From: an uncultured Acidobacteriota bacterium
Lineage (GTDB): Bacteria; Acidobacteriota; Blastocatellia; Pyrinomonadales; Pyrinomonadaceae
Direction of reading: 5' to 3'
Length of the DNA: 64,000 nt
Assembly: GCA_937859595.1 (NCBI GenBank)
Contig: CALMAH010000014.1
Span: forward strand, 186,001 to 250,000
Shown: positions 8,021 to 17,355 of the stretch, piece after piece
Layout: each line of letters begins with the position of its first letter
Numbering within the stretch: position 1 is the first letter of the stretch
Made by a program: the position numbers and the translations under genes
The notes under the pieces: generated by a model
What the model saw: only the letters and a program-made list of their open reading frames with translations
Database searches by the model: none
What the model was told of the DNA's origin: nothing

Positions 8021-9154
8021 ATGAATGCTCTGATCATCGGCGGCGGGGTCATCGGACTCAGCATCGCTCGCGAGTTGAGGCTCAGCGGTGCGGATGGCGT
8101 TACCGTCGTGGAAAGCGGCAAGATCGGCCGGGAGGCCTCATGGGCCGCAGCCGGTATGCTATCGCCGAATGTGGAAATGTCGCCAAATGCGGCATTTCAT
8201 GAGGCGTGTAGGCGGTCGAACGAACTATTTCCCGGGTTTGCGGCTCGCCTATTGGACGAGACCGGGATAGACATTGAACTCGACCGGACGGGCACGATAA
8301 TGCTGGCGACGAATGCAGACGACCTGGAACATATCGACAGCCGCTTTGCTGAGCAGAATGCAATGGGGCTGCCGGTTCATCGGATAAGTTCCCGGGAGTT
8401 GCGGTCACTTGAACCGAATCTGAGCGAGGAGGCCCTGGGAGGATTGTTCTATAACGAGGACGGACAGGTCGAAAACCGGAAAATGGTCTCAGCGCTGGCC
8501 GCATTTGCACGGCAGAACAATGTCACCTTGATCGAGGGCTCGCAGGTGGACGAGTTACTGACGGAGAAGAACAGAGTAACCGGATGCCGGGCGGGCAAAC
8601 GGTCATATTTTTCTGATGTAACAATAGTTACAACCGGCGCTTGGACGTCTCTCATCAAAATCGGCGATGCCGACTTTCCGGTCGCCGTCCTGCCGATAAA
8701 AGGACAAATGCTTTGTTTTGAGCCTGATGGCCGTTTGCTCGATCACATAGTATGCAGTCCGAGGGGATATGTCGTCCCGAGAAAGTGCGAAACCATCCTG
8801 GTCGGGGCCACGGTTGAAGATGTTGGGTTTCAAAAGAATGTGACCCCCGGCGGCATAAACGCCTTAAGGTCGGCTGCCGAAGAATTGGTACCTGTGTTGA
8901 AGAATGAAAAGGTGGCGACAAGCTGGGCCGGCCTAAGACCCTTTGTGGCAGACGGGCTTCCGGTGATCGGTAAAGTTAGAGGGGCCGAAGGATTGTTCGT
9001 CGCAACAGGACACTACCGAAACGGGATCTTGCTGGCTCCTTTGACCGCTAAGCTGGTCGCCGAAATGGTGTTGGACGGGATCGTTGATCTGGCGTCAGAG
9101 ATCTTCAGCCCTGATAGGCTGAAGGATCAGGGGAGAGCGGCCATCCAAGCATAG
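8021..9154 (+). CDS. thiO: FAD-dependent glycine oxidase / D-amino-acid oxidase family (ThiO-like)
   Basis: The protein has 377 residues from ATG 8021; the frame stays open further upstream but the family starts at the dinucleotide fold. The first residues, MNALIIGGGVIGLSIAREL, form the GxGxxG FAD-binding fold. EASWAAAGMLSP is characteristic of glycine oxidase/ThiO proteins, and the C-terminal WAGLRP and TGHYRNGILLAP are DAO-family flavin-contact motifs. ThiO oxidises glycine to iminoglycine for the thiazole of thiamine. No thiamine genes are seen in the window, so a related amine oxidase remains possible. Confidence 0.82.
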   Translation: MNALIIGGGVIGLSIARELRLSGADGVTVVESGKIGREASWAAAGMLSPNVEMSPNAAFHEACRRSNELFPGFAARLLDETGIDIELDRTGTIMLATNADDLEHIDSRFAEQNAMGLPVHRISSRELRSLEPNLSEEALGGLFYNEDGQVENRKMVSALAAFARQNNVTLIEGSQVDELLTEKNRVTGCRAGKRSYFSDVTIVTTGAWTSLIKIGDADFPVAVLPIKGQMLCFEPDGRLLDHIVCSPRGYVVPRKCETILVGATVEDVGFQKNVTPGGINALRSAAEELVPVLKNEKVATSWAGLRPFVADGLPVIGKVRGAEGLFVATGHYRNGILLAPLTAKLVAEMVLDGIVDLASEIFSPDRLKDQGRAAIQA

Positions 9155-9164
9155 TTTACTTACA

Positions 9165-10583
9165 ATGCAAGTGTTTTTGATAATAGTTCTAGCGTTCTCT
9201 GTATCGGCCTTTGCTCAGGCGCGGCGTGTGCCTCAGGGCCAGACGCCTCGGGCGGAAGCGACACTGGGCGACGGCGGACTCTCGGCAAAGGAGATGTTTG
9301 ACGAAGCCAACGGATACACTCGAGCAAGATTTGAGGAATTTGAAAAACGAAAGGTCCCGGTCAGCGAGGCACTGCGACTCGAGACCGAGAAAGAGAAACG
9401 TCAGTTGGCGGCGAGATATGCCGCCGTCCTCGCCGGACGTGAGGAGCTTTCGGCCGAAGACACCTATTATCAAGGCCTGCTCCACTGGATCGCCGAGAAC
9501 ATGGAGCAGACGGCCGCGGTCTTTACAGAATATACCCAAAGGGACGACAGCGTTGCCGAACGACGGCAGCGAGCGAGGGCACTGGTTGCGGTTGCGAACG
9601 CAAAGCTCGGCCGGCTGGCAGAAGCGGAAGCTACACGTGCCGAATACGAGCGGGAAAGCGATACACGGTTGACTGAGGTCGCTCGGATGAACTCGGAGAT
9701 AGCAAAGGCCCACATTGCCGCAGGCGACAATGCCTCTGCAGAACCGTTTGCGGCACGTGCCTACAAGGCATCCAAGGCCTTGATTACAGACCCGACCGCC
9801 AGACTGCGGGCAATAGACGAACTTCTTGACGCCGGAATGCTGCTTTTCGAATCGTTCCGCGACCGTGGAATGAACGTGGAAGCTGATGGGGCACTTGACG
9901 ACATTCGGTCTTCGGCGACAATTATCGGGTCGCCGTCATTATATTTTTATGCGACGGACAAACTGATCTCTCATCAGATCGAGAGCGGACGCAAACCGCT
10001 GGGAATGGAGACCTATCTGACCTCTCTGATACGCGCGGGCAAAGAACTGGACAAGGCACAGGCAACCGATGTTCAGCGGCGAATAAGGGCACGCGAAAAA
10101 CACTATAAGCTTATGGGCGAGGCCGCTCCGGAACTGACAGGTGTGGACAAATGGTTCCCCGGCCAGCCGGCGAAGCTCGCTTCATTAAAAGGAAAAGTTG
10201 TGCTTCTGGATTTTTGGGCCACATGGTGCCTTCCGTGCTTTGATGCTTTCCCGCACCTTACGGAATGGCAGGAAGACCTGGGCAGTGACGGCCTTGTCGT
10301 ACTTGGCATCACACGTTATTACGGACGCGCGGAAGGGTTCTCGGTCGATGAGCCAAACGAGATAAATTTCCTGAGGCGTTTTCGTGAAAGATACGGGCTG
10401 CCGTATGACTTCGTTGTGACGAAGGGACAGCAAACCCAGATCGCGTACGGTGCCACGGCTCTGCCGACCGCCGTATTGATCGATCGCGCGGGCAGAGTAA
10501 GACATATTGAGGTTGGCACAAGCTCAAGCCGTCTTGCCGAACTTAGAAGAATGATATTGAAACTTCTTGCGGAGACCGAATAG
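9165..10583 (+). CDS. Exported TlpA/ResA-like thioredoxin-domain protein
   Basis: This 472-residue protein has a short signal peptide (about 1-18), a long alpha-helical, Glu/Arg-rich, TPR-like middle (about 40-310) and a C-terminal thioredoxin fold. The redox motif is WATWCLPCF (C355, C358) and the cis-Pro loop is ALPTAVLID. This arrangement is typical of extracytoplasmic TlpA-like thiol-disulfide reductases; the helical part may bind a client. It starts 10 bases after the flavoenzyme stop, and the methyltransferase starts 2 bases after its own stop, so the genes from 8021 to 12048 are probably one transcription unit. Confidence 0.82.
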   Translation: MQVFLIIVLAFSVSAFAQARRVPQGQTPRAEATLGDGGLSAKEMFDEANGYTRARFEEFEKRKVPVSEALRLETEKEKRQLAARYAAVLAGREELSAEDTYYQGLLHWIAENMEQTAAVFTEYTQRDDSVAERRQRARALVAVANAKLGRLAEAEATRAEYERESDTRLTEVARMNSEIAKAHIAAGDNASAEPFAARAYKASKALITDPTARLRAIDELLDAGMLLFESFRDRGMNVEADGALDDIRSSATIIGSPSLYFYATDKLISHQIESGRKPLGMETYLTSLIRAGKELDKAQATDVQRRIRAREKHYKLMGEAAPELTGVDKWFPGQPAKLASLKGKVVLLDFWATWCLPCFDAFPHLTEWQEDLGSDGLVVLGITRYYGRAEGFSVDEPNEINFLRRFRERYGLPYDFVVTKGQQTQIAYGATALPTAVLIDRAGRVRHIEVGTSSSRLAELRRMILKLLAETE

Positions 10584-10585
10584 CT

Positions 10586-11236
10586 ATGGCCCGATCTGGG
10601 CAGAAGAAAAAGGAGGCCGGGGCCGGGCGCTTTTACGATCGCATTGCGGACGTTCACAACGTTGCGCTCAAGATCAACGGCTACCGTGGGTCGGTGGCAA
10701 AATATCTCCGATCGCTCGGGTTGGAGCTCTCGGAAACTTCTAACGTACTTGATGCCGGAAGCGGGACGGGGATCGTAACGCTGGGGTTTCGAGACTCGGG
10801 GCTCCCATTTAAGCGAACCGTTGCTCTTGACCTCTCGCACAGGTCGCTTGGGGTTGCGGCCGTCGAATATCGTAAGGACAAACGCTCGAACGGCCGTGTC
10901 ATCGACCCTGTCCAGGGAAACGTGCTTCAGCTGCCATTTGCGGATGAAACCTTCGACCTTGTATTGTCATGCGGCGTGCTCGAATACGTACCGCTGGACG
11001 ATGGACTTCAGGAAATGGCCAGGGTGCTGGTACCGGGCGGAAAGCTGGTGTTTATCCCGGTAAAGCCGTCTATCGTCGGCTCGGTGCTGGAATTTCTTTA
11101 CAAATTCAAGATACATCCCATTGAAAATGTAAGAAGGATTTCACAACAGTATTTTAATCTTGTCGGGAATCACGAATTTCCTCTGAACGAACCCATATCA
11201 TGGTCGAAAACTATATTTCTTCTGGAGAAAAAGTGA
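10586..11236 (+). CDS. Class I SAM-dependent methyltransferase
   Basis: The 216-residue protein has a Rossmann methyltransferase core. Motif I is VLDAGSGTGIVTL (about residues 52-64), the acidic residue of motif II is in VALDLSHRS, and FDLVLSCGVLEYVP is motif IV. The basic N-terminus (MARSGQKKKE) resembles no targeting signal. The segment after 165 (EFLYKFKIHPIENVRRISQQYF) may form the substrate cap. The substrate is unknown. The gene sits 2 bases after the thioredoxin-like gene, and its stop overlaps the GTG of the GDPD gene. Confidence 0.8.
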   Translation: MARSGQKKKEAGAGRFYDRIADVHNVALKINGYRGSVAKYLRSLGLELSETSNVLDAGSGTGIVTLGFRDSGLPFKRTVALDLSHRSLGVAAVEYRKDKRSNGRVIDPVQGNVLQLPFADETFDLVLSCGVLEYVPLDDGLQEMARVLVPGGKLVFIPVKPSIVGSVLEFLYKFKIHPIENVRRISQQYFNLVGNHEFPLNEPISWSKTIFLLEKK

Positions 11237-12048
11237 ATCCGGCAAAGAATGGCGGAAACGTCAACCAAAGGCCAACGCCGCTCATAATCGCCCACCGGGG
11301 ATCCAGCATATCTGAACCGGAGAACACGATCGCGGCATTTCGCAGGGCTGTAGAGGACGGTGCAGACGGGATCGAGCTTGACGTCAGGCTGGCTGCGGAC
11401 GGCGTGGCCGTGGTGATCCACGACAGCGACCTCAAGCGGACAGCGGGTATCCGCGGGCGGGTTTCCGGGCTTTCTTCGGAACAGCTTTCAATGATCGACG
11501 TCGGATCGGAATTCAGAAAGAACGGGGAATGGTCAAAAGGACCGGACCCTGGCCACAGGCTGCCGACACTTAGCGACGTACTTCTGGAATTGAGCGAATT
11601 TCAAGGCCTGATCTACATCGAGCTGAAATGCAAGGAACGGGACGCCGGGCCGCTGGCGGTTTCCGTCGCCAGATCGCTGAGTACGGCCAGGCTGGCAGGT
11701 GAGGTCGTGATCAAAAGTTTTCGACTCTCGGCGTTGGTTCATGTCCGGCGTGCATGTCCGGAGATTCGAACGGCCGCACTTTTTGCCCCAAGGATACTTT
11801 CTATACTTCGAAAAGAAAAACACCTGGTGAGGATAGCGGCTGAACTGGGTGTGAGCGAACTGTCGCTTCATCGCTCGCTTGTGACGCGAAAACTGATGAA
11901 AAAAGCGGCTCGCAGGGGACTTCCGGTGACGGTTTGGACCGCGAATCATCCGCGATGGGTAAAGCGTGCACTCCGTCTTGGCGTTAAGGCCATAATCACA
12001 AACGACCCGGCCCGGCTTATCAGGCGAAGAAGTGAATTGCCGGGGTGA
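11233..12048 (+). CDS. Glycerophosphodiester phosphodiesterase (GDPD family)
   Basis: The protein has about 271 residues from GTG 11233, which has GGAG five bases upstream and overlaps the methyltransferase stop (GTGA); an ATG at 11200 in frame is less likely. The catalytic segment AHRGSSISEPENTIAAF carries the conserved His, Glu and Asn, and DGIELDVRLAADG plus VVIHDSDLKRT supply the metal ligands and second His. YIELKCK and TVWTANHP are later barrel strands. The family hydrolyses glycerophosphodiesters to glycerol-3-phosphate and an alcohol. No signal peptide is seen, so a cytoplasmic location is likely. Confidence 0.85.
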   Translation: MNPAKNGGNVNQRPTPLIIAHRGSSISEPENTIAAFRRAVEDGADGIELDVRLAADGVAVVIHDSDLKRTAGIRGRVSGLSSEQLSMIDVGSEFRKNGEWSKGPDPGHRLPTLSDVLLELSEFQGLIYIELKCKERDAGPLAVSVARSLSTARLAGEVVIKSFRLSALVHVRRACPEIRTAALFAPRILSILRKEKHLVRIAAELGVSELSLHRSLVTRKLMKKAARRGLPVTVWTANHPRWVKRALRLGVKAIITNDPARLIRRRSELPG

Positions 12049-12212
12049 GAACGCCCGCATTTGCGTTTAGGCCGATAAAACGCCGACAGCCGGCTCCCCT
12101 GCTAAGTCTCCGGACGGAACATTTCTCGTTCCGCTTTCGCTCCGGAAGAAATGCTCAACGAAACCACTCCATTCACCGTCCACTGATCTCCGATGATCCT
12201 CTATGGTTGTTC

Positions 12213-12240
12213 GCGGGCCTATTTCGGGCCCGCCAATTTT
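12213..12240 (+). terminator. Probable intrinsic terminator downstream of the GDPD operon
   Basis: GCGGGCC (12213-12219) and GGCCCGC (12227-12233) form a 7-bp GC stem with a 7-base loop, followed by CAATTTT. It lies about 165 bases after the GDPD stop and before cbs. The T tract is short, so strength is uncertain. The rest of the 12049-12311 gap holds no gene. Confidence 0.4.
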
Positions 12241-12311
12241 GCGGAGAAACGAATCGGGTTTAATATTAGGCAATCAATTACACACGTGATCATTAATTCT
12301 TTTTTCCGGAT

Positions 12312-13679
12312 ATGAGGGTATATCAAAACATACTTGACTTGATCGGCGGCACCCCGCTTGTCAAAGTCAACAATCTTGCACAGCAGAATAAAATAAAGGC
12401 TCAGATATTTGCGAAGATGGAAAGCCTTAATCCCGGCTATTCGGTGAAAGACCGGATCGGCGTTTCCATGGTCGACTGGGCCGAAAAAGAAGGCGTTCTC
12501 AAAAAGGGCGGCACGCTTATCGAGGCCACGTCGGGCAACACAGGAATAGGAATGGCCCTTGTCGCTTCCGTCCGAGGATACAAATGTATCTTTGTGCTTA
12601 CGGACAAGGTTTCGGTGGAAAAGATGCGGTACCTGAAATCGCTCGGCGCCGACATTGTTGTTTGCCCGTCGGCTGCCAAGCCCGGGACGCCGGACCACTA
12701 CGTCGAGACCGCGAAACGTATATCTCATGAAACGCCGAATTCGTTTTATCCCGATCAGTACAATCATCCTGCCAATCCGGCGGCCCACTACCGAACGACC
12801 GGCCCGGAGATCTGGAACGACACTGATGGAAAGATAACGCATTTCGTCTCAGGGATCGGCACCGGAGGAACTATAAGTGGTACCGGCAGGTATCTAAAGG
12901 AAATGAACCCGGAAATAAAGATCATCGGCGCTGACCCATACGGATCTATTTTTAAGACCTATAAAGAATCGGGACGAGTGCCGGAGGCGACGCCCTATCT
13001 TGTCGAAGGCATTGGACAGAGCCTGCCCGTTGGCAATGCGGATATGAACATCATCGATGAGGTGATAAATGTAACGGACCGGGAATCATTTGAATATGCG
13101 CGACAGCTTTCTCGTAAAGAAGGGATCTTTTGCGGTGGGTCGACCGGCACCAATTTTGCCGCTGCGCTAAAGGTTGCAAAAGACCTGGACGAAAACGGGA
13201 TCGTGGTTTTCATTGTTTGTGATACGGGCGAACATTATCTGACGAAATTCCACTCTGACGAATGGATGAAGGAGAAGCTCCTGCTCGAACCACAGCGTAT
13301 AACGGCCCGATTGATCGCGGAGACCAAGGACCAGGCTTCTCCCGCCGACCTGATCTTTGTTGAACCCGAGATCACGGTTTCTGAGGCGCTCACCAAGATG
13401 AGCGAACACGGTGTGACACAGCTTCCGGTCATCGAAGGGACCGAAGCCGTCGGCAGCCTGAGAGAAAGCAGGCTCTTGACCAAACTTCTTGGCGACCGGG
13501 ACCTGCTCGAGTCTAAAGTCAAGGACGTAATGGAACCGAGCTTTCCGGTGGTGGACGTAGATACGAGCCTAGCAGAGATCAAAAAGAAGCTTCAGAAATC
13601 GCCTGCGGTTTTAATTGAGGACTTCAAGCGAATTACGGGTATAATAACCAGAACTGACGTCCTTGAGCTTCAGAAATAG
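12312..13679 (+). CDS. cbs: Cystathionine beta-synthase (PLP enzyme with C-terminal CBS pair)
   Basis: This 455-residue protein has a fold-type II PLP domain (about 1-330) with the Schiff-base lysine K46 in GYSVKDRIG, the substrate loop [12 protein letters not shown] and the phosphate-binding [13 protein letters not shown]. Two C-terminal CBS domains follow (about 340-395 and 400-455), matching cystathionine beta-synthase in architecture. It should condense serine and homocysteine in transsulfuration; cysteine synthase activity cannot be excluded by sequence alone. No heme-binding N-terminal extension is present. The T6SS locus begins 31 bases downstream. Confidence 0.87.
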   Translation: MRVYQNILDLIGGTPLVKVNNLAQQNKIKAQIFAKMESLNPGYSVKDRIGVSMVDWAEKEGVLKKGGTLIEATSGNTGIGMALVASVRGYKCIFVLTDKVSVEKMRYLKSLGADIVVCPSAAKPGTPDHYVETAKRISHETPNSFYPDQYNHPANPAAHYRTTGPEIWNDTDGKITHFVSGIGTGGTISGTGRYLKEMNPEIKIIGADPYGSIFKTYKESGRVPEATPYLVEGIGQSLPVGNADMNIIDEVINVTDRESFEYARQLSRKEGIFCGGSTGTNFAAALKVAKDLDENGIVVFIVCDTGEHYLTKFHSDEWMKEKLLLEPQRITARLIAETKDQASPADLIFVEPEITVSEALTKMSEHGVTQLPVIEGTEAVGSLRESRLLTKLLGDRDLLESKVKDVMEPSFPVVDVDTSLAEIKKKLQKSPAVLIEDFKRITGIITRTDVLELQK

Positions 13680-13710
13680 TGACTGGATCACCAAGCGGAG
13701 GGTGAATGCA

Positions 13711-14226
13711 ATGAGCGAAACCCAACAGAATAGTCTTGCGACGGGCGAGCCTGACGAACTCGACACCACTCCCCCGAACCCCGCCTCAGCCGACACCGCA
13801 CCGGCGGTGCCCCAGCCGGCGTCGCCGGGAAAATGGGAAATGCCGAAGCCGGTGTTCAGAAGGACCAGCGGCAAGCTTGCCTCGAATTTTGAGAAGAGGG
13901 CTGCTCCCGAGATGGACGGCAGGGATGTGGGTGCAGTTGAAATCGCCGCGGCGGGCGCGGTGGCCGGGTCTGCTACGGGCGCCGGCGAAGACAATATTTC
14001 AGGATCAGCCGTAAACGTCGAGCCCCAGCCAGAGCTTGCCGAGGTACTGGTGCCGGATCCCCTGGACACGCCGCAATATGGTGCCGCTCCGAAGAAGAAG
14101 AGCAGCTCTTACGGGCTCTTATTCACTTTGCTTGGCTTAGCCCTGATCCTGGGCTTTATCGCCCTGATACTTGCCGTCGTTTATTTTCTTTTCCTTCGGC
14201 CGGAGGGCTCCGGCTCGCTATTCTGA
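13711..14226 (+). CDS. C-terminally membrane-anchored protein of unknown function, first gene of T6SS locus
   Basis: The protein has 171 residues from ATG 13711, which is preceded by GGAGGGTG at 13697; an upstream in-frame start at 13663 lies inside cbs and is rejected. The N-terminal 125 residues are low-complexity, rich in Pro, Ala, Glu and Thr. A single transmembrane helix (about 129-158) follows a basic KKKSS patch, leaving a short GSGSLF tail. This implies a cytoplasmic disordered region tethered to the inner membrane. It directly precedes three FHA genes. No family is recognised; a scaffold or phospho-target role is only a guess. Confidence 0.65.
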   Translation: MSETQQNSLATGEPDELDTTPPNPASADTAPAVPQPASPGKWEMPKPVFRRTSGKLASNFEKRAAPEMDGRDVGAVEIAAAGAVAGSATGAGEDNISGSAVNVEPQPELAEVLVPDPLDTPQYGAAPKKKSSSYGLLFTLLGLALILGFIALILAVVYFLFLRPEGSGSLF

Positions 14227-14339
14227 ACGCAAAACGAGGCTCTTGGGGCCGTCAAATAAGGGCCCGGGGACGCGAAGGTGCGTAGGGCAAGTGCGCGCGC
14301 GGCAGCGAGACAAGAAACCGGTGTGAACGATGGTGTGCT

Positions 14340-15878
14340 ATGCCAAACGTTAAGCTCAAATTCAGCGACAGGGAGTTCTACCTCGGATCCGGAATCGTTA
14401 CGATCGGCCGGGGACCGGACAACTCTATCTCGTTTGAGAAAGACGACAACGTTTCCAGATATCACGCCGAGATAGAGAAAAAGGGCGAAGAATATTGCAT
14501 CGTTGACCTGAACAGCAGTAACGGAACGACCGTGAACGGCCAGCCGCTGGCGGGCGAGCACTATCTTTCGGACGGTGATGTAATACTGCTCGGCGGTTCT
14601 GCCGAGCTCGTCTTTGATGCCGGCAGTTCTTCGCAGGGATCGGATCCGCCCGTAAGCTCGACGCCTGCGCCTCCCGTCGAACCCTCCGGCGCGTTGGAAG
14701 ACCGTTCATCCAGCGAGATAACACCCGTAGAACCGGCGGCTCCGGGCGGTTCGGGGCCGATGATGGCGGTCGCGGCGGGGGCGTTCGGCCTGGCAGTCCT
14801 GGTCGGCGTTGGCGCCGGTGTTTATTATTTCTCAAGTCCGTCGTCTTGCGGGGCGACCGCGAGCATAATCTCACCGGTACCGGGCGAATTAATCGAAAAG
14901 CCGACCGAAGTGCGGCTGGATGTTGCCGACGAAGGCTGTCTTGATCGAGTCCTGATCATGGTCGACGACATCGAAGTGGCATCCGCCGACATCGACCCTT
15001 ACTCCGTAACACTTGACCCGGCCGAGTTTGCCGATCTGGCGGATGGCCGTGACCATCCTCTCTCGCTGGTACTCGTTGATCGGGAGGGCAATCGGCTTGC
15101 TCAGGGCGATTCGGTCCCGGTGGCCTTTGAAACGCGGGCCGTTGCAAGAAAACGTACCGAGCGGGAATCCGGAGGGGACGAAGAGGATGTTGAAACCGGA
15201 CCGGTGCGTCCGGCGAAACCTACCGGCCCGACGATGATCGAAGTAAATGAGATGGCCAAAGGCGTGCTCAGGCAGTTTCCGGACGGAGAAAGATTTGTCG
15301 TATCGAATCGGCAATTTCTGCAGGAGATACAACGGATGATCCCTCAATATGCGGAGGAGGGATATTTTGAGCGGGCGTCAAACTATCGCGACGCCATAAA
15401 CGTAGCATTTGTCAGAGAACAGAACCTGGATGCACCGCTCGGGTATATGCTTGCGATGAGCAGAAGCAAGTTTGATCCGGCTGCGAAGGGCCAGGAACTG
15501 GGGCTCTGGCGAATGACCGAGGCTTTCGCCACCGAGCATAAATACACAGGGCAATGCGGAACGAGAACGATCGGCGACAGCGATCAGATTTGTGCTGCAA
15601 GCGCCGCGGCCATCTATTTGAAAGCATTGGTGTTGGGGGTCTTCGACGGGGACGCGATATATGGAGCAGTAGCCTTTGGCAAAACCCCGGACCAGGCTAT
15701 CGCGTGGAAAGAGACACTGCCAAAGAACCGGGCCGATCTCTGGAATTCGATCTCCACGCCGGCTGAACGTGAGCAATTGGTGAGGCTGTTTGCCGCCGGG
15801 ATCGTTGCCGAGAACCCGCAAAGGTTCAATTTGAATCGCGACAAACCCCTCTCGGAGCTTTATCGTCTCACATTATAG
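14340..15878 (+). CDS. FHA-TM protein with degenerate lytic-transglycosylase-like C-terminus (paralog 1)
   Basis: This 512-residue protein begins with an FHA domain (about 1-95) with GRGPDNS, SRYHAEI and NSSNGTTVNG, the usual phosphothreonine-binding loops. A Pro/Ser-rich linker, one TM helix (about 142-164), an Ig-like segment and an alpha-helical C-terminus (about 300-512) follow. That C-terminus aligns by eye with the SLT-like domain of the next gene, but the catalytic Glu is R375 (LAMSRSKF versus LAMIESEH). It is therefore probably a non-enzymatic transglycosylase-like domain in the periplasm. FHA proteins commonly control T6SS assembly through Thr phosphorylation. Confidence 0.72.
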   Translation: MPNVKLKFSDREFYLGSGIVTIGRGPDNSISFEKDDNVSRYHAEIEKKGEEYCIVDLNSSNGTTVNGQPLAGEHYLSDGDVILLGGSAELVFDAGSSSQGSDPPVSSTPAPPVEPSGALEDRSSSEITPVEPAAPGGSGPMMAVAAGAFGLAVLVGVGAGVYYFSSPSSCGATASIISPVPGELIEKPTEVRLDVADEGCLDRVLIMVDDIEVASADIDPYSVTLDPAEFADLADGRDHPLSLVLVDREGNRLAQGDSVPVAFETRAVARKRTERESGGDEEDVETGPVRPAKPTGPTMIEVNEMAKGVLRQFPDGERFVVSNRQFLQEIQRMIPQYAEEGYFERASNYRDAINVAFVREQNLDAPLGYMLAMSRSKFDPAAKGQELGLWRMTEAFATEHKYTGQCGTRTIGDSDQICAASAAAIYLKALVLGVFDGDAIYGAVAFGKTPDQAIAWKETLPKNRADLWNSISTPAEREQLVRLFAAGIVAENPQRFNLNRDKPLSELYRLTL

Positions 15879-15888
15879 AATAGTAGTA

Positions 15889-17340
15889 ATGCCAGAGGTT
15901 GTGCTCACATATCCTACTCCCGAGGGCTCTCGTGAGATCCGAGTGGACGAGGGACGGGTTTCGTTTGGCCGCGGCACCGACGCGGACCACAGATTCCCCG
16001 ATGCGGGCCTCTCCAGGCTGCACGCGACAGTCTACCGCGAGGGTGACCTGATCTGGGTCGTGGACGAGAATTCTTCAAATGGCACTTTTGTAAATGGCAT
16101 TCCCGCAGCCCCCTCCGGGACGCCGCTTGGCCATGGTGATGAGATAAAGATCGGGAACGAGACGATCCTTACGGTTCGGATATCGGAACAAGCAGCAGTT
16201 GCCGTCGCTCCGAGCAGTGGCGCCTCACCACAAGGCCAAGGAACACTCGGCGGTCCGATGCCCGACACGCCGATGTCGCTGATCCCTGTTCTGCTTATTG
16301 CGTTTGCGGTTCTTATTGTGAGCGTTTCGGCAGTCGTTGTCGGATTCAAGATATTTGGGCCGGTCCAGGCGGAGGTGGTCAGAGACACCAGGGAGACTGA
16401 CGAGTACGGCCTGCCCCCGACACCCAGCAGGACCGAGACCCCAAAGGACGACACCGATGTAAGGACCGATTCGTCCACGTTCACTAGTAACACGGAAAAC
16501 GAAACATTTGAAGAGCTTCCGCCGGTAAATTCGGGCAACAGCCAGCCCCCGGCGGGTGATATACTCAAAGGCCGAAGGTATCTCGACGTATCGGACCAGG
16601 AAAAGCGGCAATACATAGCTGACCGCTCGATGCGTATCGCCCAAATTATCGGAAACAGGTCCACGGACCAGATCCCGCCGGAGGCGGTCGATGCGATCAA
16701 GCGTTATGCAGATGGTTATTCACGCAGAATAAATTCAAAGCCGCTCGGCGGCTGCCGCCTGGGTGACAATTTGCAGTCGATGTATGAAAGGGCGAGCAAG
16801 AACGCCCCATTCATAATCCGGGCATTTAACGAAAAAGGGATCGACCCGAGGATAGGGATCTATCTGGCGATGATCGAATCAGAGCATTGCACATGTCTCC
16901 AGAGCCCGACAGGCCCGCTGGGAATGTTTCAGTTCACAAAGGCGACCGGAGAGTTGCACGGCTTGAAGACCGTTTCGGGGGCCAGCCCGTCAAATCCGGA
17001 TGAACGGTGTGAGCCGGAGCCCTCGGCAAGAGCGGCAGCATCCTATATGAAGGCACTCACTGCTCGTTTCGGCACCGGGCCGTCGAGCGTCCCGCTGGCG
17101 ATCGGCAGCTATAACAGCGGTGAGGGTGGGTTGAGTTCTAACCTTGTAAAAGCTCTGGAATCTGGCCAGGGGCTGGAAAGGGACTTTTGGACGCTGATCT
17201 CAAAGGGTGAAATACTCTCAAAGCAGTTTCAGGCGGAAAACTTCAAATATGTCCCGCTTTTCTTTGCGGCAGCAATTGTTGGTGAAAATCCGCAGGATTT
17301 TGGATTGAAGCTGAGGCCGATCTCCAGCTATACCAGATGA
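15889..17340 (+). CDS. FHA-TM-lytic transglycosylase-like protein (paralog 2, catalytic Glu retained)
   Basis: The 483-residue protein has an FHA domain (about 1-98; GRGTDAD, SRLHATV, NSSNGTFVNG), a TM helix (about 128-152), an acidic Thr/Glu-rich linker and a periplasmic domain (about 225-483). That domain resembles a GH23 SLT domain, with E330-S331 in YLAMIESEH as the catalytic Glu motif, then GPLGMFQFTKATG and AIGSYNSGEGG. It may cleave peptidoglycan locally to let the T6SS span the wall, under control of the cytoplasmic FHA domain. It begins 10 bases after paralog 1. The fusion architecture is unusual; activity is inferred. Confidence 0.75.
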   Translation: MPEVVLTYPTPEGSREIRVDEGRVSFGRGTDADHRFPDAGLSRLHATVYREGDLIWVVDENSSNGTFVNGIPAAPSGTPLGHGDEIKIGNETILTVRISEQAAVAVAPSSGASPQGQGTLGGPMPDTPMSLIPVLLIAFAVLIVSVSAVVVGFKIFGPVQAEVVRDTRETDEYGLPPTPSRTETPKDDTDVRTDSSTFTSNTENETFEELPPVNSGNSQPPAGDILKGRRYLDVSDQEKRQYIADRSMRIAQIIGNRSTDQIPPEAVDAIKRYADGYSRRINSKPLGGCRLGDNLQSMYERASKNAPFIIRAFNEKGIDPRIGIYLAMIESEHCTCLQSPTGPLGMFQFTKATGELHGLKTVSGASPSNPDERCEPEPSARAAASYMKALTARFGTGPSSVPLAIGSYNSGEGGLSSNLVKALESGQGLERDFWTLISKGEILSKQFQAENFKYVPLFFAAAIVGENPQDFGLKLRPISSYTR

Positions 17341-17355
17341 CCCCTATTAGCCTCG